Positions 36,331 through 45,805 of a stretch of DNA of 64,000 bases are shown here, piece after piece. Source of the stretch: Solimonas sp040066175 (GTDB lineage Bacteria > Pseudomonadota > Gammaproteobacteria > Nevskiales > Nevskiaceae). The DNA is taken from positions 56,437 through 120,436 of the forward strand of contig NZ_JBEAAM010000014.1 of assembly GCF_040066175.1 (NCBI RefSeq). Direction: 5' to 3'. The notes below the pieces were generated by a model. It was not told the DNA's origin. It made no database searches and saw only the letters and a list, made by a program, of their open reading frames with translations. The position numbers and the translations under genes are program-made. Numbering within the stretch: the stretch's first letter is position 1; every line of letters starts with the position of its first letter.

Positions 36331-37229
36331 ACAGCGTGCGCGTCGTCGAAGTCGGTCCGCGCGATGGCCTGCAGAACGAAGCGCAGGCCGTGCCGGCCGC
36401 GACCAAGATCGAGCTGATCGAACGCCTCGCGGACTGCGGGCTGCGCACCGTCGAGGCGACCAGTTTCGTTTCGCCCAGGTGGGTGCCGCAGATGGCCGAT
36501 GCGGCCGAGGTGCTCGCCGGCCTGACGCGCCGCGACGGCGTCGCGTATCCGGTGCTGGTGCCCAATGTCCAGGGTCTGGAGCGCGCGCTCGCGGCGGGCG
36601 CCGGCGAGATCGCGGTGTTCACCGCGGCCAGCGACGCGTTCAACCGCAGGAACATCAACGCCTCGGTCGATGAGTCGCTGACGCGGCTGGCGCCGGTCGT
36701 CGAAATGGCGCTGGCGCACGGCCTGAAGGTGCGCGCCTACGTCTCCACCGTGCTCGGCTGCCCGTACCAGGGCGACGTGCCGCTGGCGGAGGTCGTGCGC
36801 GTGACACGGGCCGTCGCGCGGATGGGCTGTTACGAGATCTCGCTCGGCGACACCATCGGCGTCGGTACGCCGGGCAGGGCGCGCGCGATGTTCCGGGCCT
36901 GTGCCGAAGCGGTCGGCGCGGAGCGGCTCGCGCTGCACTTCCACGACACCTACGGCCAGGCGCTCGCCAATGTCTATGCCTGTCTCGAAGAGGGCGCGCG
37001 TGTCGTCGATGCCAGCGTGTCCGGGCTCGGCGGCTGCCCGTACGCGCAGGGTGCGTCCGGTAACGTCGCCACCGAGGATCTGGTGTACATGCTGCACGGT
37101 CTGGGCATCGCCACCGGCATCGACCTCGACCGGCTGATCGACACCGGGCGCTGGATCAGCGCGCGGCTCGGCCGGGCGCCGGCGAGCAGGCTCGGCCGCA
37201 TCGGCGGCTCCGGCGGCAGCGCGTCATGA
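36285..37229 (+). CDS. mvaB: Hydroxymethylglutaryl-CoA lyase
   Basis: HMG-CoA lyase splits HMG-CoA to acetyl-CoA and acetoacetate, the last step of leucine degradation. The 314-residue TIM-barrel protein has the signature VEVGPRDGLQNE near residue 22, metal ligands in LHFHDTYGQ and the active-site cysteine in SGLGGCPYAQGASGN. The first 17 residues (MSDVSTIPGSRSPIPDS) are repeat-encoded, and the true family start is about SVRVVEVG. It overlaps the acetoacetyl-CoA synthetase gene, giving a short acetoacetate pathway. Confidence 0.95.
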   Translation: MSDVSTIPGSRSPIPDSVRVVEVGPRDGLQNEAQAVPAATKIELIERLADCGLRTVEATSFVSPRWVPQMADAAEVLAGLTRRDGVAYPVLVPNVQGLERALAAGAGEIAVFTAASDAFNRRNINASVDESLTRLAPVVEMALAHGLKVRAYVSTVLGCPYQGDVPLAEVVRVTRAVARMGCYEISLGDTIGVGTPGRARAMFRACAEAVGAERLALHFHDTYGQALANVYACLEEGARVVDASVSGLGGCPYAQGASGNVATEDLVYMLHGLGIATGIDLDRLIDTGRWISARLGRAPASRLGRIGGSGGSAS

Positions 37230-39172
37230 GCCACGCCGACACGCCGATCTGGGCACCCGACGCGGCACGCATCGCCGCGGCCAATCTGACGCGTTTTGCT
37301 GCGCCACTGGGCTTCGCGCCGCCGGACTACGGCGGCCTGTGGCGCTGGTCCATCGAGCATCCCGCCGAGTTCTGGCGCGCGGTCTGGTCGTTCTGTGGCA
37401 TCGAGGCCAAGACGGCGCCGCGGACCGTGCTCGAGGATGCGCAGCGCATGCCGGGTGCGCGCTGGTTCCCGGGTGCGCGGCTCAATTTCGCCGAGCACCT
37501 GCTGCGTCATCGCGGCGCGGTCCCGGCGATCATCGCCACCGACGAGCGCGGCCGCCGCCGCGTCCTCGGCCGCGATGCGCTGCGCACGCGCGTCGCTGCA
37601 GTCGCGGCGGCACTCGCGGCCGACGGTGTCGTCGCCGGCGACCGCGTCGCCGGCTTCCTGCCCAACACGCTCGAAGCGGTCGTCGCGATGCTCGCGGCGA
37701 CCAGCCTGGGCGCGGTGTGGTCGTCGTGTTCGCCGGACTTCGGCGAAGCCGGCGTGCTCGAACGCTTCGGGCAGATCGAGCCCAAGGTGCTGTTCGCCTG
37801 CGACGGCTACACCTACGCCGGCAAGGCGATCGACACGCGCGACCGCGTCGCCCGGATCCGCGCCGCACTGCCGAGCCTCGTGCGCCTGGTGATCGTGCCG
37901 TTCCTCGAAGACGTGCCGGACCTGGCGCCGCTGCCGGATGCGGTCCTCATGCCCGATTACGGTCTGCCCGACGCGGCGCTGCGCTTCACCCCGGTGGATT
38001 TCGATGCGCCGCTGTACATCCTGTATTCGTCGGGCACCACCGGCAAACCCAAGTGCATCGTCCACGGGGTCGGCGGCACGCTGCTGCAGCATCTCAAGGA
38101 GCTGGTGCTGCACGCGGACATCAAGCCCGGCGACCGCCTGTTCTTCTTCACGACCTGTGGCTGGATGATGTGGAACTGGCTCGTGTCCGGGCTGGCGGCA
38201 GGTGCGACGCTGGTGCTCTACGACGGTTCACCCTTCCATCCGGGGCCGGAGGTGTTGTGGACGCTGGCCCAGGCCGAACGGCTGACGCAGTTCGGCACCA
38301 GCCCCAAATACCTGTCCGCGCTCGACAAGGCCGGCTATGCCCCGGCCGCGCACCACGACCTGTCCGCGCTGCGCACCGTGTTCTCGACCGGCTCGCCGCT
38401 GGCGCCCGAGCAGTTCGATCATGTGCATCGTGCGATCAAGACCGACGTGCAGCTCGCGTCGATCTCCGGCGGCACCGACATCGTGTCCTGCTTTGCGCTC
38501 GGCAATCCGTGGTCGCCGGTGTACCGGGGTGAGTTGCAGGGGGCCGGGCTGGGCATGGCGGTGGACGTGGTGGACGACGCCGGCCGGTCGCTGCGCGGCG
38601 CGCCGGGCGAGCTGGTCTGCACGCGGCCGTTCCCGTCGATGCCGGTCGGCTTCTGGAACGATCCCGACGGCAGCCGCTACCGCGCCGCCTACTTCGAGCG
38701 GTTTCCGGGCATCTGGCACCACGGCGATTTCGCCGAGATCACCGCGCATGGCGGCCTGGTCATCACCGGGCGCTCGGACGCGACGCTCAACCCCGGCGGC
38801 GTGCGCATCGGCACCGCGGAGATCTACCGCGTCGTCGATGCACAGCCGGAAGTCCTGGAATCGGTCGTCGTCGGCCATCGCCACGACGGCGACGAGGACG
38901 TGATCCTGTTCGTGCGTCTGCGCGACGGGCAGACGCTGACCGAGGAACTGGCGCGCCGGATCAAGGGCGCGATCCGCGCCGAGCTCACGCCGCGCCATGT
39001 GCCGGCCAAAGTGCTCGCGTGCCCGGAAGTGCCGCGCACGATCAGCGGCAAGATCACCGAGCTCGCGGTGCGCAACCTGCTGCATGGAGAGCCGGTGAAG
39101 AACACCGAGGCGCTGGCCAATCCGCAGGCGCTCGACTACTTTCGCAATCTTCCCGCCGCGGCACTGCGCTGA
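37226..39172 (+). CDS. Acetoacetyl-CoA synthetase
   Basis: This 648-residue ANL-superfamily ligase activates acetoacetate to acetoacetyl-CoA. The AMP-binding motif is YSSGTTGKPKCIVHG (about residue 268), the later core FGTSPKYLSALDKAGY and the C-terminal lysine motif RTISGKITELAVRN are intact, and the N-terminal acetoacetate-type segment is present. Together with the overlapping HMG-CoA lyase it can route acetoacetate from leucine to acetyl-CoA via a thiolase encoded elsewhere. Confidence 0.93.
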   Translation: MSHADTPIWAPDAARIAAANLTRFAAPLGFAPPDYGGLWRWSIEHPAEFWRAVWSFCGIEAKTAPRTVLEDAQRMPGARWFPGARLNFAEHLLRHRGAVPAIIATDERGRRRVLGRDALRTRVAAVAAALAADGVVAGDRVAGFLPNTLEAVVAMLAATSLGAVWSSCSPDFGEAGVLERFGQIEPKVLFACDGYTYAGKAIDTRDRVARIRAALPSLVRLVIVPFLEDVPDLAPLPDAVLMPDYGLPDAALRFTPVDFDAPLYILYSSGTTGKPKCIVHGVGGTLLQHLKELVLHADIKPGDRLFFFTTCGWMMWNWLVSGLAAGATLVLYDGSPFHPGPEVLWTLAQAERLTQFGTSPKYLSALDKAGYAPAAHHDLSALRTVFSTGSPLAPEQFDHVHRAIKTDVQLASISGGTDIVSCFALGNPWSPVYRGELQGAGLGMAVDVVDDAGRSLRGAPGELVCTRPFPSMPVGFWNDPDGSRYRAAYFERFPGIWHHGDFAEITAHGGLVITGRSDATLNPGGVRIGTAEIYRVVDAQPEVLESVVVGHRHDGDEDVILFVRLRDGQTLTEELARRIKGAIRAELTPRHVPAKVLACPEVPRTISGKITELAVRNLLHGEPVKNTEALANPQALDYFRNLPAAALR

Positions 39173-39233
39173 TGGCGGTGTCCTCCGACGAAAACCACGT
39201 AACATGACTGCAACACGCACAGGGAGCGCGGCC

Positions 39234-39980
39234 ATGCGCAAGCTCGTTCTACTCCGCCACGGCCAGAGCCAGTGGAATCTCGACAACCGCTTCACCGGCT
39301 GGGTCGATGTCGATATCACCGAGCAGGGCCGCCAGGAGGCGGTCAAGGCCGGCGAGCTGATGCGCGACGAGGGCCTGCTGTTCGACGTTGCCCATACCTC
39401 GGTGCTGCGGCGCGCGATCAACACGCTCCACACCGCGCTCGACGTCATGGACCAGCAGTGGCTGCCGGTGCAGAAGACCTGGCGCCTCAACGAGCGCCAC
39501 TACGGCGCATTGCAGGGGCTCGACAAGTCCGAAACGACCGCCAAGCACGGCGAGGCGCAGGTCAAGATCTGGCGCCGGTCCTACGACATCCCGCCGCCGC
39601 CGCTGGACGATCACGACGGCGGCCATCCCAAGTACGACCGCCGCTACGCCAAGCTCGACCAGGCCGTGCTGCCGGCCACCGAGTCGCTCAAGACCACGCT
39701 CGAGCGCGTGCTGCCGTACTGGCACGACGTGATCGCGCCGCAGCTCAAGTCCGGCCAGACGGTGCTGGTCACCGCGCATGGCAACTCGCTGCGTGCGCTC
39801 TACAAGTACCTGAACCAGGTGTCCGACAAGGACATCATCGACCTCAACATCCCGACCGGCATCCCCTTGCTGTTCGAGCTGCGCGAAGACCTGACGGTGA
39901 AGTCTTACCGCTACCTCGGTGACGCCGAGGCGGCGAAGAAGGCGGCCGAGGCGGTCGCCAACCAGGCCCGGGCACGCTGA
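39234..39980 (+). CDS. gpmA: 2,3-bisphosphoglycerate-dependent phosphoglycerate mutase
   Basis: This 248-residue glycolytic mutase interconverts 3- and 2-phosphoglycerate through a phosphohistidine. His9 lies in LVLLRHGQSQWN, and the second signature is VLVTAHGNSLRALYKYL. The start MRKLVLLRHG was chosen because AGGGAG is seven bases upstream and the length is standard; an in-frame ATG ten codons earlier is less likely. It is convergent with the S9 peptidase gene. Confidence 0.96.
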   Translation: MRKLVLLRHGQSQWNLDNRFTGWVDVDITEQGRQEAVKAGELMRDEGLLFDVAHTSVLRRAINTLHTALDVMDQQWLPVQKTWRLNERHYGALQGLDKSETTAKHGEAQVKIWRRSYDIPPPPLDDHDGGHPKYDRRYAKLDQAVLPATESLKTTLERVLPYWHDVIAPQLKSGQTVLVTAHGNSLRALYKYLNQVSDKDIIDLNIPTGIPLLFELREDLTVKSYRYLGDAEAAKKAAEAVANQARAR

Positions 39981-40010
39981 GCGCAGCGCAGCCCGGTTTG
40001 GCTGGCTGCT

Positions 40011-41990
40011 TCAGTCCAGCAGGTGCTTCTGCCAGAACAGTACCGACGCCGCGCCGAACCAGTCGGCGTTCGGTTTCTTGCGGAAGCCGTGGCCTTCGTC
40101 GTCGAACAGCAGGTACCAGACCGGCGCGCCGTTGCCGCGCACCGCGGCGACGATCTGCTCGGCCTCGGTCCACGGCACGCGCGGATCGTTCCGCCCTTGC
40201 GCGACGAACAGCGGCGTGCGGATGCGCTGCGCGTTCTTCAGCGGCGAGATGCGCTCGAACAGGGCCTGGATCGCCGGGTCGCGCTCGTCGCCGTACTCGG
40301 CGCGCCGCAGGTCGCGGCGGTAGCTCTCGGTGTTGGTCAGGAAGGTCGTGAAGTCGGAGATGCCGACCACGTCGATGCCGGCGCGGATGCGTTCGCCGTA
40401 GTGCATGAGTGACGCGAGCACCATGTAGCCGCCGTAGCTGCCGCCGGACACGCCGACGCGGGTCGCATCCAGGTCCGGCTGCAGCGCGACCCAGTCGAGC
40501 AGCGCGCCGATGTCCTTCACCGAGTCCTCGCGCTTCTCGGCGTTGTCGAGCGAAAGATAGGTCTTGCCGTAACCGGCCGAGCCGCGCACGTTCGGCACCA
40601 GCACGGCCACGCCCAGTTCGTTGACCAGGAACTGCGTGTGCGCGTTGAACGCAGGCAGCGCCTGGCTCTCCGGGCCGCCGTGGATGCTGATGATCACCGG
40701 AAACCTGCCATCCCGCCGCGCGGCCGGCTTGTAGAGAAAGGCCGGGATCGTGCGCGGCCGGCCATCCACGCTGTCGAAGGTCGGATAGCGGACCAGCGTC
40801 GGCGATGCGAAGCTCGACGTGTCGAGTCCGCCGACCTCGCTGCGCGTCCAGCGTTGCAGGCGGCGCGTGGCCAGCTCGATCACGTACACGTCGCTGGGCG
40901 AGGTCGCGGTGTTGAGGGTCACGGCGATGCGTCTGCCGTCCGGCGAGAACGCGAAGCCGCCGAGCACGCCGACCGGCAGCTCCGGCAACTGCACCGGCCT
41001 GTGCCGCGGCAGCGACAGCACGTGCAGCCGGCCGATGCCGTCCTCGTTGCTGGAGAAGGCCAGATGGCGGCCGTCGTCGGCGATCGTGAAGTCCTCGATG
41101 TCCCAGTCGATGGCGCGCGTCAGCACCTCGGTCCGGTCGTTCTTCGGCTCGTGCCGGCGCAGGCGCAGGAACTCGCTCGGCCGCCCGTCCACGGGTTCGT
41201 CGGACACGAAGTACACGCTCCTGCCGTCCGGCGCGTAGCGCAGGCCGCCGAAGGCCGCCTTGCCGCCATCCACCGGCCACAGCGTCAGCTCGCCGCTGTC
41301 CAGATCCACCTGGCCCGGATATGACTCGCTGATCGAGACGTAGCGCGACACCAGCAGGCGGCTGCCGTCCGGCGAGAAATCCAGCGGATTCCAGGTGCCG
41401 CCGGCGGTGACGACGGCGCGCGCCGCGCCGCTGCGCATGTCACGCACCCAGACATCGCGGTCGGTGCCATTGCGCGCCGTGCTCGCGTACGCCATGAGCC
41501 GGCCGTCGCGGCTGAACACGGCACTGCCGTTCTGGCTGCGCCGGCCATCGGTCAGCAGGCGGGCTTCCCGGGTCTGCGCGTCGAACCAGTACAGCTGCGA
41601 GAACTCGTCGCCGCCCTTGTCCTTGGCGAAGACGAAACCGTCGCGCGCGGCATTCGCCGGTGCCGGCGTCAGCGCGGCGACCGGTTCAGGGTAGAAGGTC
41701 AGCTGCTCGCGCATGCCCAGCGGCTGGCAGACGCGGTGCGCCTGCGTGGTGTCGGCGAAGCGCGTCGAGATCAGCAGGCAGCCGTCCTTCGTCCAGCCCG
41801 CCAGCGCGGCGCCGCGCGTGTTCTGGTAGCGGTTGAGACGCTCCAGCAACTCGGCCGGAATCGGCGGGATGTTCTCGCTGCTGCGGTTGCCGATGACCTC
41901 GCGCAGGATCGTGCCGTCGGCGGCGACCGCACCGCCGCACACGCCTGCTGCCAGCAGCAGGCCCGGCGCCAGCCGTGCCAGCCGCATCAT
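40011..41990 (-). CDS. Secreted S9 (prolyl oligopeptidase-family) serine peptidase
   Basis: This 659-residue protein starts with a signal peptide (about 1-23, GLLLAAGVCGGAVAA). Residues about 60-400 hold WD40/TolB-like beta-propeller repeats (FSPDGSRLLVSR, YAPDGRSVYFVSDE, FSPDGRRIAVTL), and the C-terminal alpha/beta-hydrolase has catalytic Ser518 (SGGSYGGYM), Asp602 (GRNDPRVP) and His634 (DEGHGF). This is the dipeptidyl- or acylaminoacyl-peptidase branch, acting in the periplasm. The ATG overlaps the stop of the upstream outer-membrane protein gene, so they are one operon. Confidence 0.93.
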   Translation of the reverse strand: MMRLARLAPGLLLAAGVCGGAVAADGTILREVIGNRSSENIPPIPAELLERLNRYQNTRGAALAGWTKDGCLLISTRFADTTQAHRVCQPLGMREQLTFYPEPVAALTPAPANAARDGFVFAKDKGGDEFSQLYWFDAQTREARLLTDGRRSQNGSAVFSRDGRLMAYASTARNGTDRDVWVRDMRSGAARAVVTAGGTWNPLDFSPDGSRLLVSRYVSISESYPGQVDLDSGELTLWPVDGGKAAFGGLRYAPDGRSVYFVSDEPVDGRPSEFLRLRRHEPKNDRTEVLTRAIDWDIEDFTIADDGRHLAFSSNEDGIGRLHVLSLPRHRPVQLPELPVGVLGGFAFSPDGRRIAVTLNTATSPSDVYVIELATRRLQRWTRSEVGGLDTSSFASPTLVRYPTFDSVDGRPRTIPAFLYKPAARRDGRFPVIISIHGGPESQALPAFNAHTQFLVNELGVAVLVPNVRGSAGYGKTYLSLDNAEKREDSVKDIGALLDWVALQPDLDATRVGVSGGSYGGYMVLASLMHYGERIRAGIDVVGISDFTTFLTNTESYRRDLRRAEYGDERDPAIQALFERISPLKNAQRIRTPLFVAQGRNDPRVPWTEAEQIVAAVRGNGAPVWYLLFDDEGHGFRKKPNADWFGAASVLFWQKHLLD

Positions 41991-42550
41991 TCGCCCCAGT
42001 TCCAGCCGAACAGCGCGCTGACCACGGTCGAGTCGGCATCGGTGCTGCGGCCGAACAGTTCCAGATCGGTGCCGGCGATGCGGCGCACATCGGCGCCGAC
42101 GTTGAACTGTCCGAAACGCACCAGCACGCCGATGCCGTAGTAGTAGCCCAGCGAACCGTCGTTGTCGTCGTCGTCCGGCCCGTAATCGTTCTCGACCTCA
42201 TAAGCCGCGCCGACCGAGGCGATACCGGCGCCGACGTAGGGGCGCACCTGCCCGCGCGCGGGCATGAACTTCATGCCCAGCGAGAAATCGACGACCGAGC
42301 CGGTGTCGCTGCCGCCGCTGACCGATCGTTCCCGTCCCGAGATCTGGATGCCGCCGGCCAGATAGAACGGTCCCGGCCCGATGCGCAGATCGGCGAGCAC
42401 GCCGATCTGCCCCTGGTCTTCGACCGGACCCCATTCATTCCGGTCGAGATAGCGCGCGCCGATCGACGCGACGACGTTGCCGCCGGCCGCGAAGGCGGAG
42501 GTACTCAGGCCGAGCAGTGCGACGAGCAGAATCCCGGGAATCGCGTGCAT
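41987..42550 (-). CDS. Small outer-membrane beta-barrel protein
   Basis: This 187-residue protein has a signal peptide (about 1-21, ending AFAAGG) and alternating hydrophobic strands (YLAGGIQISG, VDFSLGMKF, RPYVGAGIASVGAAYEV, GYYYGIGVLVRF, STVVSALFGWNWGE) typical of an eight-stranded barrel of the OmpW/OmpA-like kind. An acidic loop (DYGPDDDDNDG) may bind cations. It is coupled to the S9 peptidase gene downstream; the functional link is unknown. Confidence 0.75.
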   Translation of the reverse strand: MHAIPGILLVALLGLSTSAFAAGGNVVASIGARYLDRNEWGPVEDQGQIGVLADLRIGPGPFYLAGGIQISGRERSVSGGSDTGSVVDFSLGMKFMPARGQVRPYVGAGIASVGAAYEVENDYGPDDDDNDGSLGYYYGIGVLVRFGQFNVGADVRRIAGTDLELFGRSTDADSTVVSALFGWNWGE

Positions 42551-42626
42551 GTGATCTCTCCGTTGGGGGTGTCCATCCTAGCGTCCCGCGTGACCCCGGC
42601 GGTGTCGGAACTTTCCGGCCGCGGCT

Positions 42627-42788
42627 TCACCGCGTGAGCGCGTAGTAAACGACGTAGAACCACGAAAAGACGCCGTGCAGGATCGCCCACAGGATCGACT
42701 TGTTCACGCTCCACGAGATCGCGATGGCGAGGGCGGAGCCGAAACCGATTCCGGAGCGTGCGGCTTCCCGGGTCGTGATCATGATCAT
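42627..42788 (-). CDS. Small membrane protein, 53 residues
   Basis: This small protein has one long hydrophobic region (about residues 13-50; GFGSALAIAISWSVNKSILW and FSWFYVVYYAL) broken by a Lys, probably two short membrane helices or a hairpin. GGGAG lies seven bases before the chosen ATG; two more ATG codons (42794, 42782) are nearby. I recall similar small hypothetical proteins in other proteobacteria but no function. It stands alone between the outer-membrane protein and metal transporter genes. Confidence 0.65.
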   Translation of the reverse strand: MIMITTREAARSGIGFGSALAIAISWSVNKSILWAILHGVFSWFYVVYYALTR

Positions 42789-42880
42789 CTGCATTCTCCC
42801 AAGGTTATCGCGTATGCAAGCGTGTCCGACCTCATTGATTCCCCTTGCTTCCGGCGTGCCGCAGCCTGACGGGCCGGGAA

Positions 42881-43654
42881 TCAGACTTCGGTGCGAGCTG
42901 CGCCGCGCACGACGAGGCTGCCCAGCGTCAGCACCGCCAGCACGCAGACGATGAACGGCCCCGCCGGCAGATCGAAGGGCACGGATAGCCACAGGCCGAG
43001 ACCGTAGCCGGCCGCGGCGAGACCGTAGCCGACGACGAGGCCGCGCCGTTCGCCCAGGCCGTGGGTGGCGATGGCGGGCAGGATCAGCGTGGCGAAGACC
43101 AGGTACACGCCGACGAGCTGCACCGATGCGGTGACGACGAAGGCGAACAGCACGTAGAACGCCCTGGGCTCGTGCCTTGCCCACAGCAGCCAGGCGGCGA
43201 GCACGGCGGCGTAGAGCACGGCGACCGGCCAGATCTGCGCAGCATTGACCCACAGGATCTGGCCGGCGAGCAGTTCCTGCATGTGTTCGGCGCCGTGCGG
43301 GTTGCGCGCGAGCACGAGCAGCGCCACGCAGGCAGAGACGACGTAGAGACTGCCGATCAGGGCTTCCTGCAGATGGCGGAAGCGGCGCTCGGTCCAGGTC
43401 AGCAGGCCTGCAGCGAGCAGCGCAGCACAGCCGGCGGCGAGCTGCGTGATCCAGCCGCCTTCTTCTTCGCCGTGAATCATCAGCGCGATGACGGCGCCCA
43501 GCGCAGCGACCTGGGCGATGGTCAGGTCGATGAAGATGATGCCGCGCTCGAGCACGCGGCGGCCGAGCAGCACGTGCGTGGCGGCGACCAGCAGGCCCGC
43601 CAGCAAGGGCGGGCCCAGGATCGACCAGTCGAACGCGAAGCCGGCCGCGCTCAC
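42881..43654 (-). CDS. Metal (zinc-type) ABC transporter permease
   Basis: This 257-residue protein has about seven to eight membrane helices and resembles ZnuB/TroC-type permeases: an RRVLERGIIFIDLTIAQVAALG helix near the start and QLVGVYLVFATLILPAIA as the conserved core. It begins at GTG overlapping the binding-protein stop as GTGA. With the adjacent binding protein it would import Zn(II) or Mn(II) across the inner membrane, but no ATP-binding subunit gene is present nearby. Confidence 0.88.
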   Translation of the reverse strand: MSAAGFAFDWSILGPPLLAGLLVAATHVLLGRRVLERGIIFIDLTIAQVAALGAVIALMIHGEEEGGWITQLAAGCAALLAAGLLTWTERRFRHLQEALIGSLYVVSACVALLVLARNPHGAEHMQELLAGQILWVNAAQIWPVAVLYAAVLAAWLLWARHEPRAFYVLFAFVVTASVQLVGVYLVFATLILPAIATHGLGERRGLVVGYGLAAAGYGLGLWLSVPFDLPAGPFIVCVLAVLTLGSLVVRGAARTEV

Positions 43655-44568
43655 TGCTGCGATCCGTTCAGTGCCGCGAGCAGCTGCCGCACGGTCACGT
43701 CGAAGGTGCCGAACAGGTCGTCCGTGCCCTTCATGCCGCCGGGCGAGAACGGCAGCTGCACGCCGGGCAGGCCGCTGCGCGCGCTCATCCATTCGACCGG
43801 CTTGGGATCCTGGTAGGCGGCATAGACGATCATCTTCACCGGCTGCTGCTTCACGACATCGAGCAGTGCCTGCAGCTGCGCGCCGCTGGGCGGGATGCCG
43901 GGCTTGGGTTCGAGCGTGCCGACCTCGCGCAGGCCCAGCCAGTCGTACAGGTAGGTCCAGGACTTGTGCGCGCTGATCACGGACACGCCCTGCAGCGGCG
44001 CGGCGGCGGCGCTCCAGCGCGCGAGGGCCGCACTCCAGCGCCGATCGAAGTCCTGCTGGCGTCGTGCGTACTCGGCGGCATTGCCGGGGTCGAGTTCGGC
44101 GAGCTTGTCGGCGAGCGGCCGGGCCACCTTCGCGATGTTGCGCGGATCGGTCTGGATGTGCGGATTGCCGTAGGGATGCACGTCGCCCTGCGCGCGATCG
44201 AGCGTCGCCGGCACCTCGCGCATCTCGACGTATCGGCTCGCCTCGAAGTAGCCCGGTGCGCCGGGATTGAGCTTCGGGTTGTTGCCCTTCTGCGCGAGCG
44301 CCGGCAGCCAGCCGGTCTCCAGTTCCGCGCCGGTGCAGACCAGCAGGTCCGCCTTGCGGTACTGCGCGATCAGGCTCGGTCGCGCCTGGATCTTGTGCAC
44401 GTCCTGCAGCGCGGTGGTGGCGGTATAGACCTCGACATGGGGGCCGCCCAGTTCGCTGGCCAGCGCGCCCCACTCGGCTTCACAGGCGAAGACCTGCAGC
44501 GCCGCATGGCCGGGCACGGCGGTGGCGAGCGCGGCCGTGGCTGCGACGAGGATGAGGAGTCGTTTCAT
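43651..44568 (-). CDS. Metal ABC transporter substrate-binding protein (ZnuA/TroA-like)
   Basis: This 305-residue periplasmic protein has a signal peptide (about 1-22, VPGHA). The cluster A-I fold is indicated by the N-terminal FACEAEWGALASELGG and VHKIQARPSLIAQYRKADLLVCTGAELE, with likely ligands His58, His134 (GNPHIQTDP), His200 (VISAHKSW) and a late acidic residue. The His-rich loop of classical ZnuA is absent, so zinc versus manganese cannot be decided. It is coupled to the permease; the gap to the outer-membrane protein is nine bases. Confidence 0.88.
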   Translation of the reverse strand: MKRLLILVAATAALATAVPGHAALQVFACEAEWGALASELGGPHVEVYTATTALQDVHKIQARPSLIAQYRKADLLVCTGAELETGWLPALAQKGNNPKLNPGAPGYFEASRYVEMREVPATLDRAQGDVHPYGNPHIQTDPRNIAKVARPLADKLAELDPGNAAEYARRQQDFDRRWSAALARWSAAAAPLQGVSVISAHKSWTYLYDWLGLREVGTLEPKPGIPPSGAQLQALLDVVKQQPVKMIVYAAYQDPKPVEWMSARSGLPGVQLPFSPGGMKGTDDLFGTFDVTVRQLLAALNGSQQ

Positions 44569-44577
44569 GGCACGTCC

Positions 44578-45774
44578 CTAGAACTGGTGCGCCGGGTGTG
44601 CACCCAGGCTGACGGTGTACTGGACGAAGACCTGGTTGTCGGCCTCGCCGTCCGGGCGCGAGCGGTCGCGGTTGAACTGCAGGCGCAGGCGCGAAAACTC
44701 GCTGTTGGAGAAATCGACCATCGCCGACCAGCGCTGCGGGTCGCGTGGGTCGTCGGCGAGCAGTGCGAGCGACGTGTCTTCGGCCGGGTTGTCGAGATCG
44801 TTGCGCGCGCTCAGGCGGTCGTAGCGCAGGCCGACGCGCCAGCGCGGCACGAACTGGTACACCGCCTGCACATAGCCGCCGAACTGGCGGCCTTCGTAGG
44901 TGCTTTCGTCGGCACTGCCGTCCGGATCGTGGACGACGGTGCCGCGCTCGCGGCGCCGCATCGCCTCGGCCTGGAACACGAAGTTGCGCAGCTGCGGGTT
45001 GCCGTCCGGTGCCCACTTGTAGACGAAGTCCAGGCCAATGATGCGGCTGTCGCCGGTGAAGCCGGTTTCGACATCCTCGCCGCTGCGGCGGTCCCGGGCG
45101 TCGCCGTCGTAATGCCACAGCCCCGCGCGCCAGGCGCCGCCGCGGCCGATGTCGCCACCGACGTGCGCGAACGCGGTCCAGGCTCCGACGCCGCTGCGGT
45201 CGTCGCCGCCGGCCGGAAACGCCGCGCCGCGCAGCGCCTCGGCGCCGACTTCGACGAACAGGTCGGTCGGCGCGACCCAGCGCAGCTGCGCGCCGTCGTC
45301 GCCGAGCTGGCCGGCGAAGAACGCGCGGTAGGCCAGCGGCGCATCGGCGAAGTCCCAGGCATGCGGGTGCTGGCGGTTGAGCGTGCCGATGTCGGAGTAG
45401 AAGCGGCCGAGCTTGGCGGCAAACCCGTACGGCAGCGCCAGCGTGTCGATGTAGGCCTCCTCGACGGCGACGACGGTCTCGCCGTTGTCGTTCTCCAGCG
45501 CGATCGTGGTCCAGCCGTGGAGCTGGTCGTCGATGTTCGACTCGATCACCAGCTCGCTTTCGCCGATCGAAAAGCCGTCCGGCACGAAGCCGGTTTCGGC
45601 GCCGAGCAGGAAGCCCGGCACGTCGGCCGGGGCGTCGCTGCTGTAATGCGCGTAGCGGCCGTCGAGAATCAGGCTGATCTTGGGATTGAAGCCCTGGCCC
45701 GACTGGGCCAGCGCAGCGGGGATGAAGCCGACGGCGGAAACGGCGCCGAGCGCCAACAAGCGGATGCGTTGCAT
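44578..45774 (-). CDS. Outer-membrane porin-like protein of the metal locus
   Basis: This 398-residue protein has a signal peptide (about 1-23, IPAALAQ) and ends in phenylalanine, as outer-membrane barrel proteins do. Amphipathic strands alternate with acidic loops (for example SYGFAAKLGRFYS-like strands and RWSAMVDFSNSEFSRLRLQFNRD). It resembles phosphate- or metal-induced porins rather than a TonB-dependent receptor, as no plug domain is present. Position ahead of the binding protein and permease suggests it carries metal across the outer membrane, an inference from context. Confidence 0.65.
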   Translation of the reverse strand: MQRIRLLALGAVSAVGFIPAALAQSGQGFNPKISLILDGRYAHYSSDAPADVPGFLLGAETGFVPDGFSIGESELVIESNIDDQLHGWTTIALENDNGETVVAVEEAYIDTLALPYGFAAKLGRFYSDIGTLNRQHPHAWDFADAPLAYRAFFAGQLGDDGAQLRWVAPTDLFVEVGAEALRGAAFPAGGDDRSGVGAWTAFAHVGGDIGRGGAWRAGLWHYDGDARDRRSGEDVETGFTGDSRIIGLDFVYKWAPDGNPQLRNFVFQAEAMRRRERGTVVHDPDGSADESTYEGRQFGGYVQAVYQFVPRWRVGLRYDRLSARNDLDNPAEDTSLALLADDPRDPQRWSAMVDFSNSEFSRLRLQFNRDRSRPDGEADNQVFVQYTVSLGAHPAHQF

Positions 45775-45805
45775 GAAATCCTCAGACTGAAAACAAATGC
45801 ACGAA

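Noticed and set aside
42607..42613. GGAACTT resembling a sigma-E -35 element
   Set aside because: On the plus strand nothing is encoded downstream and no matching -10 (TCTGA) follows at the right distance.
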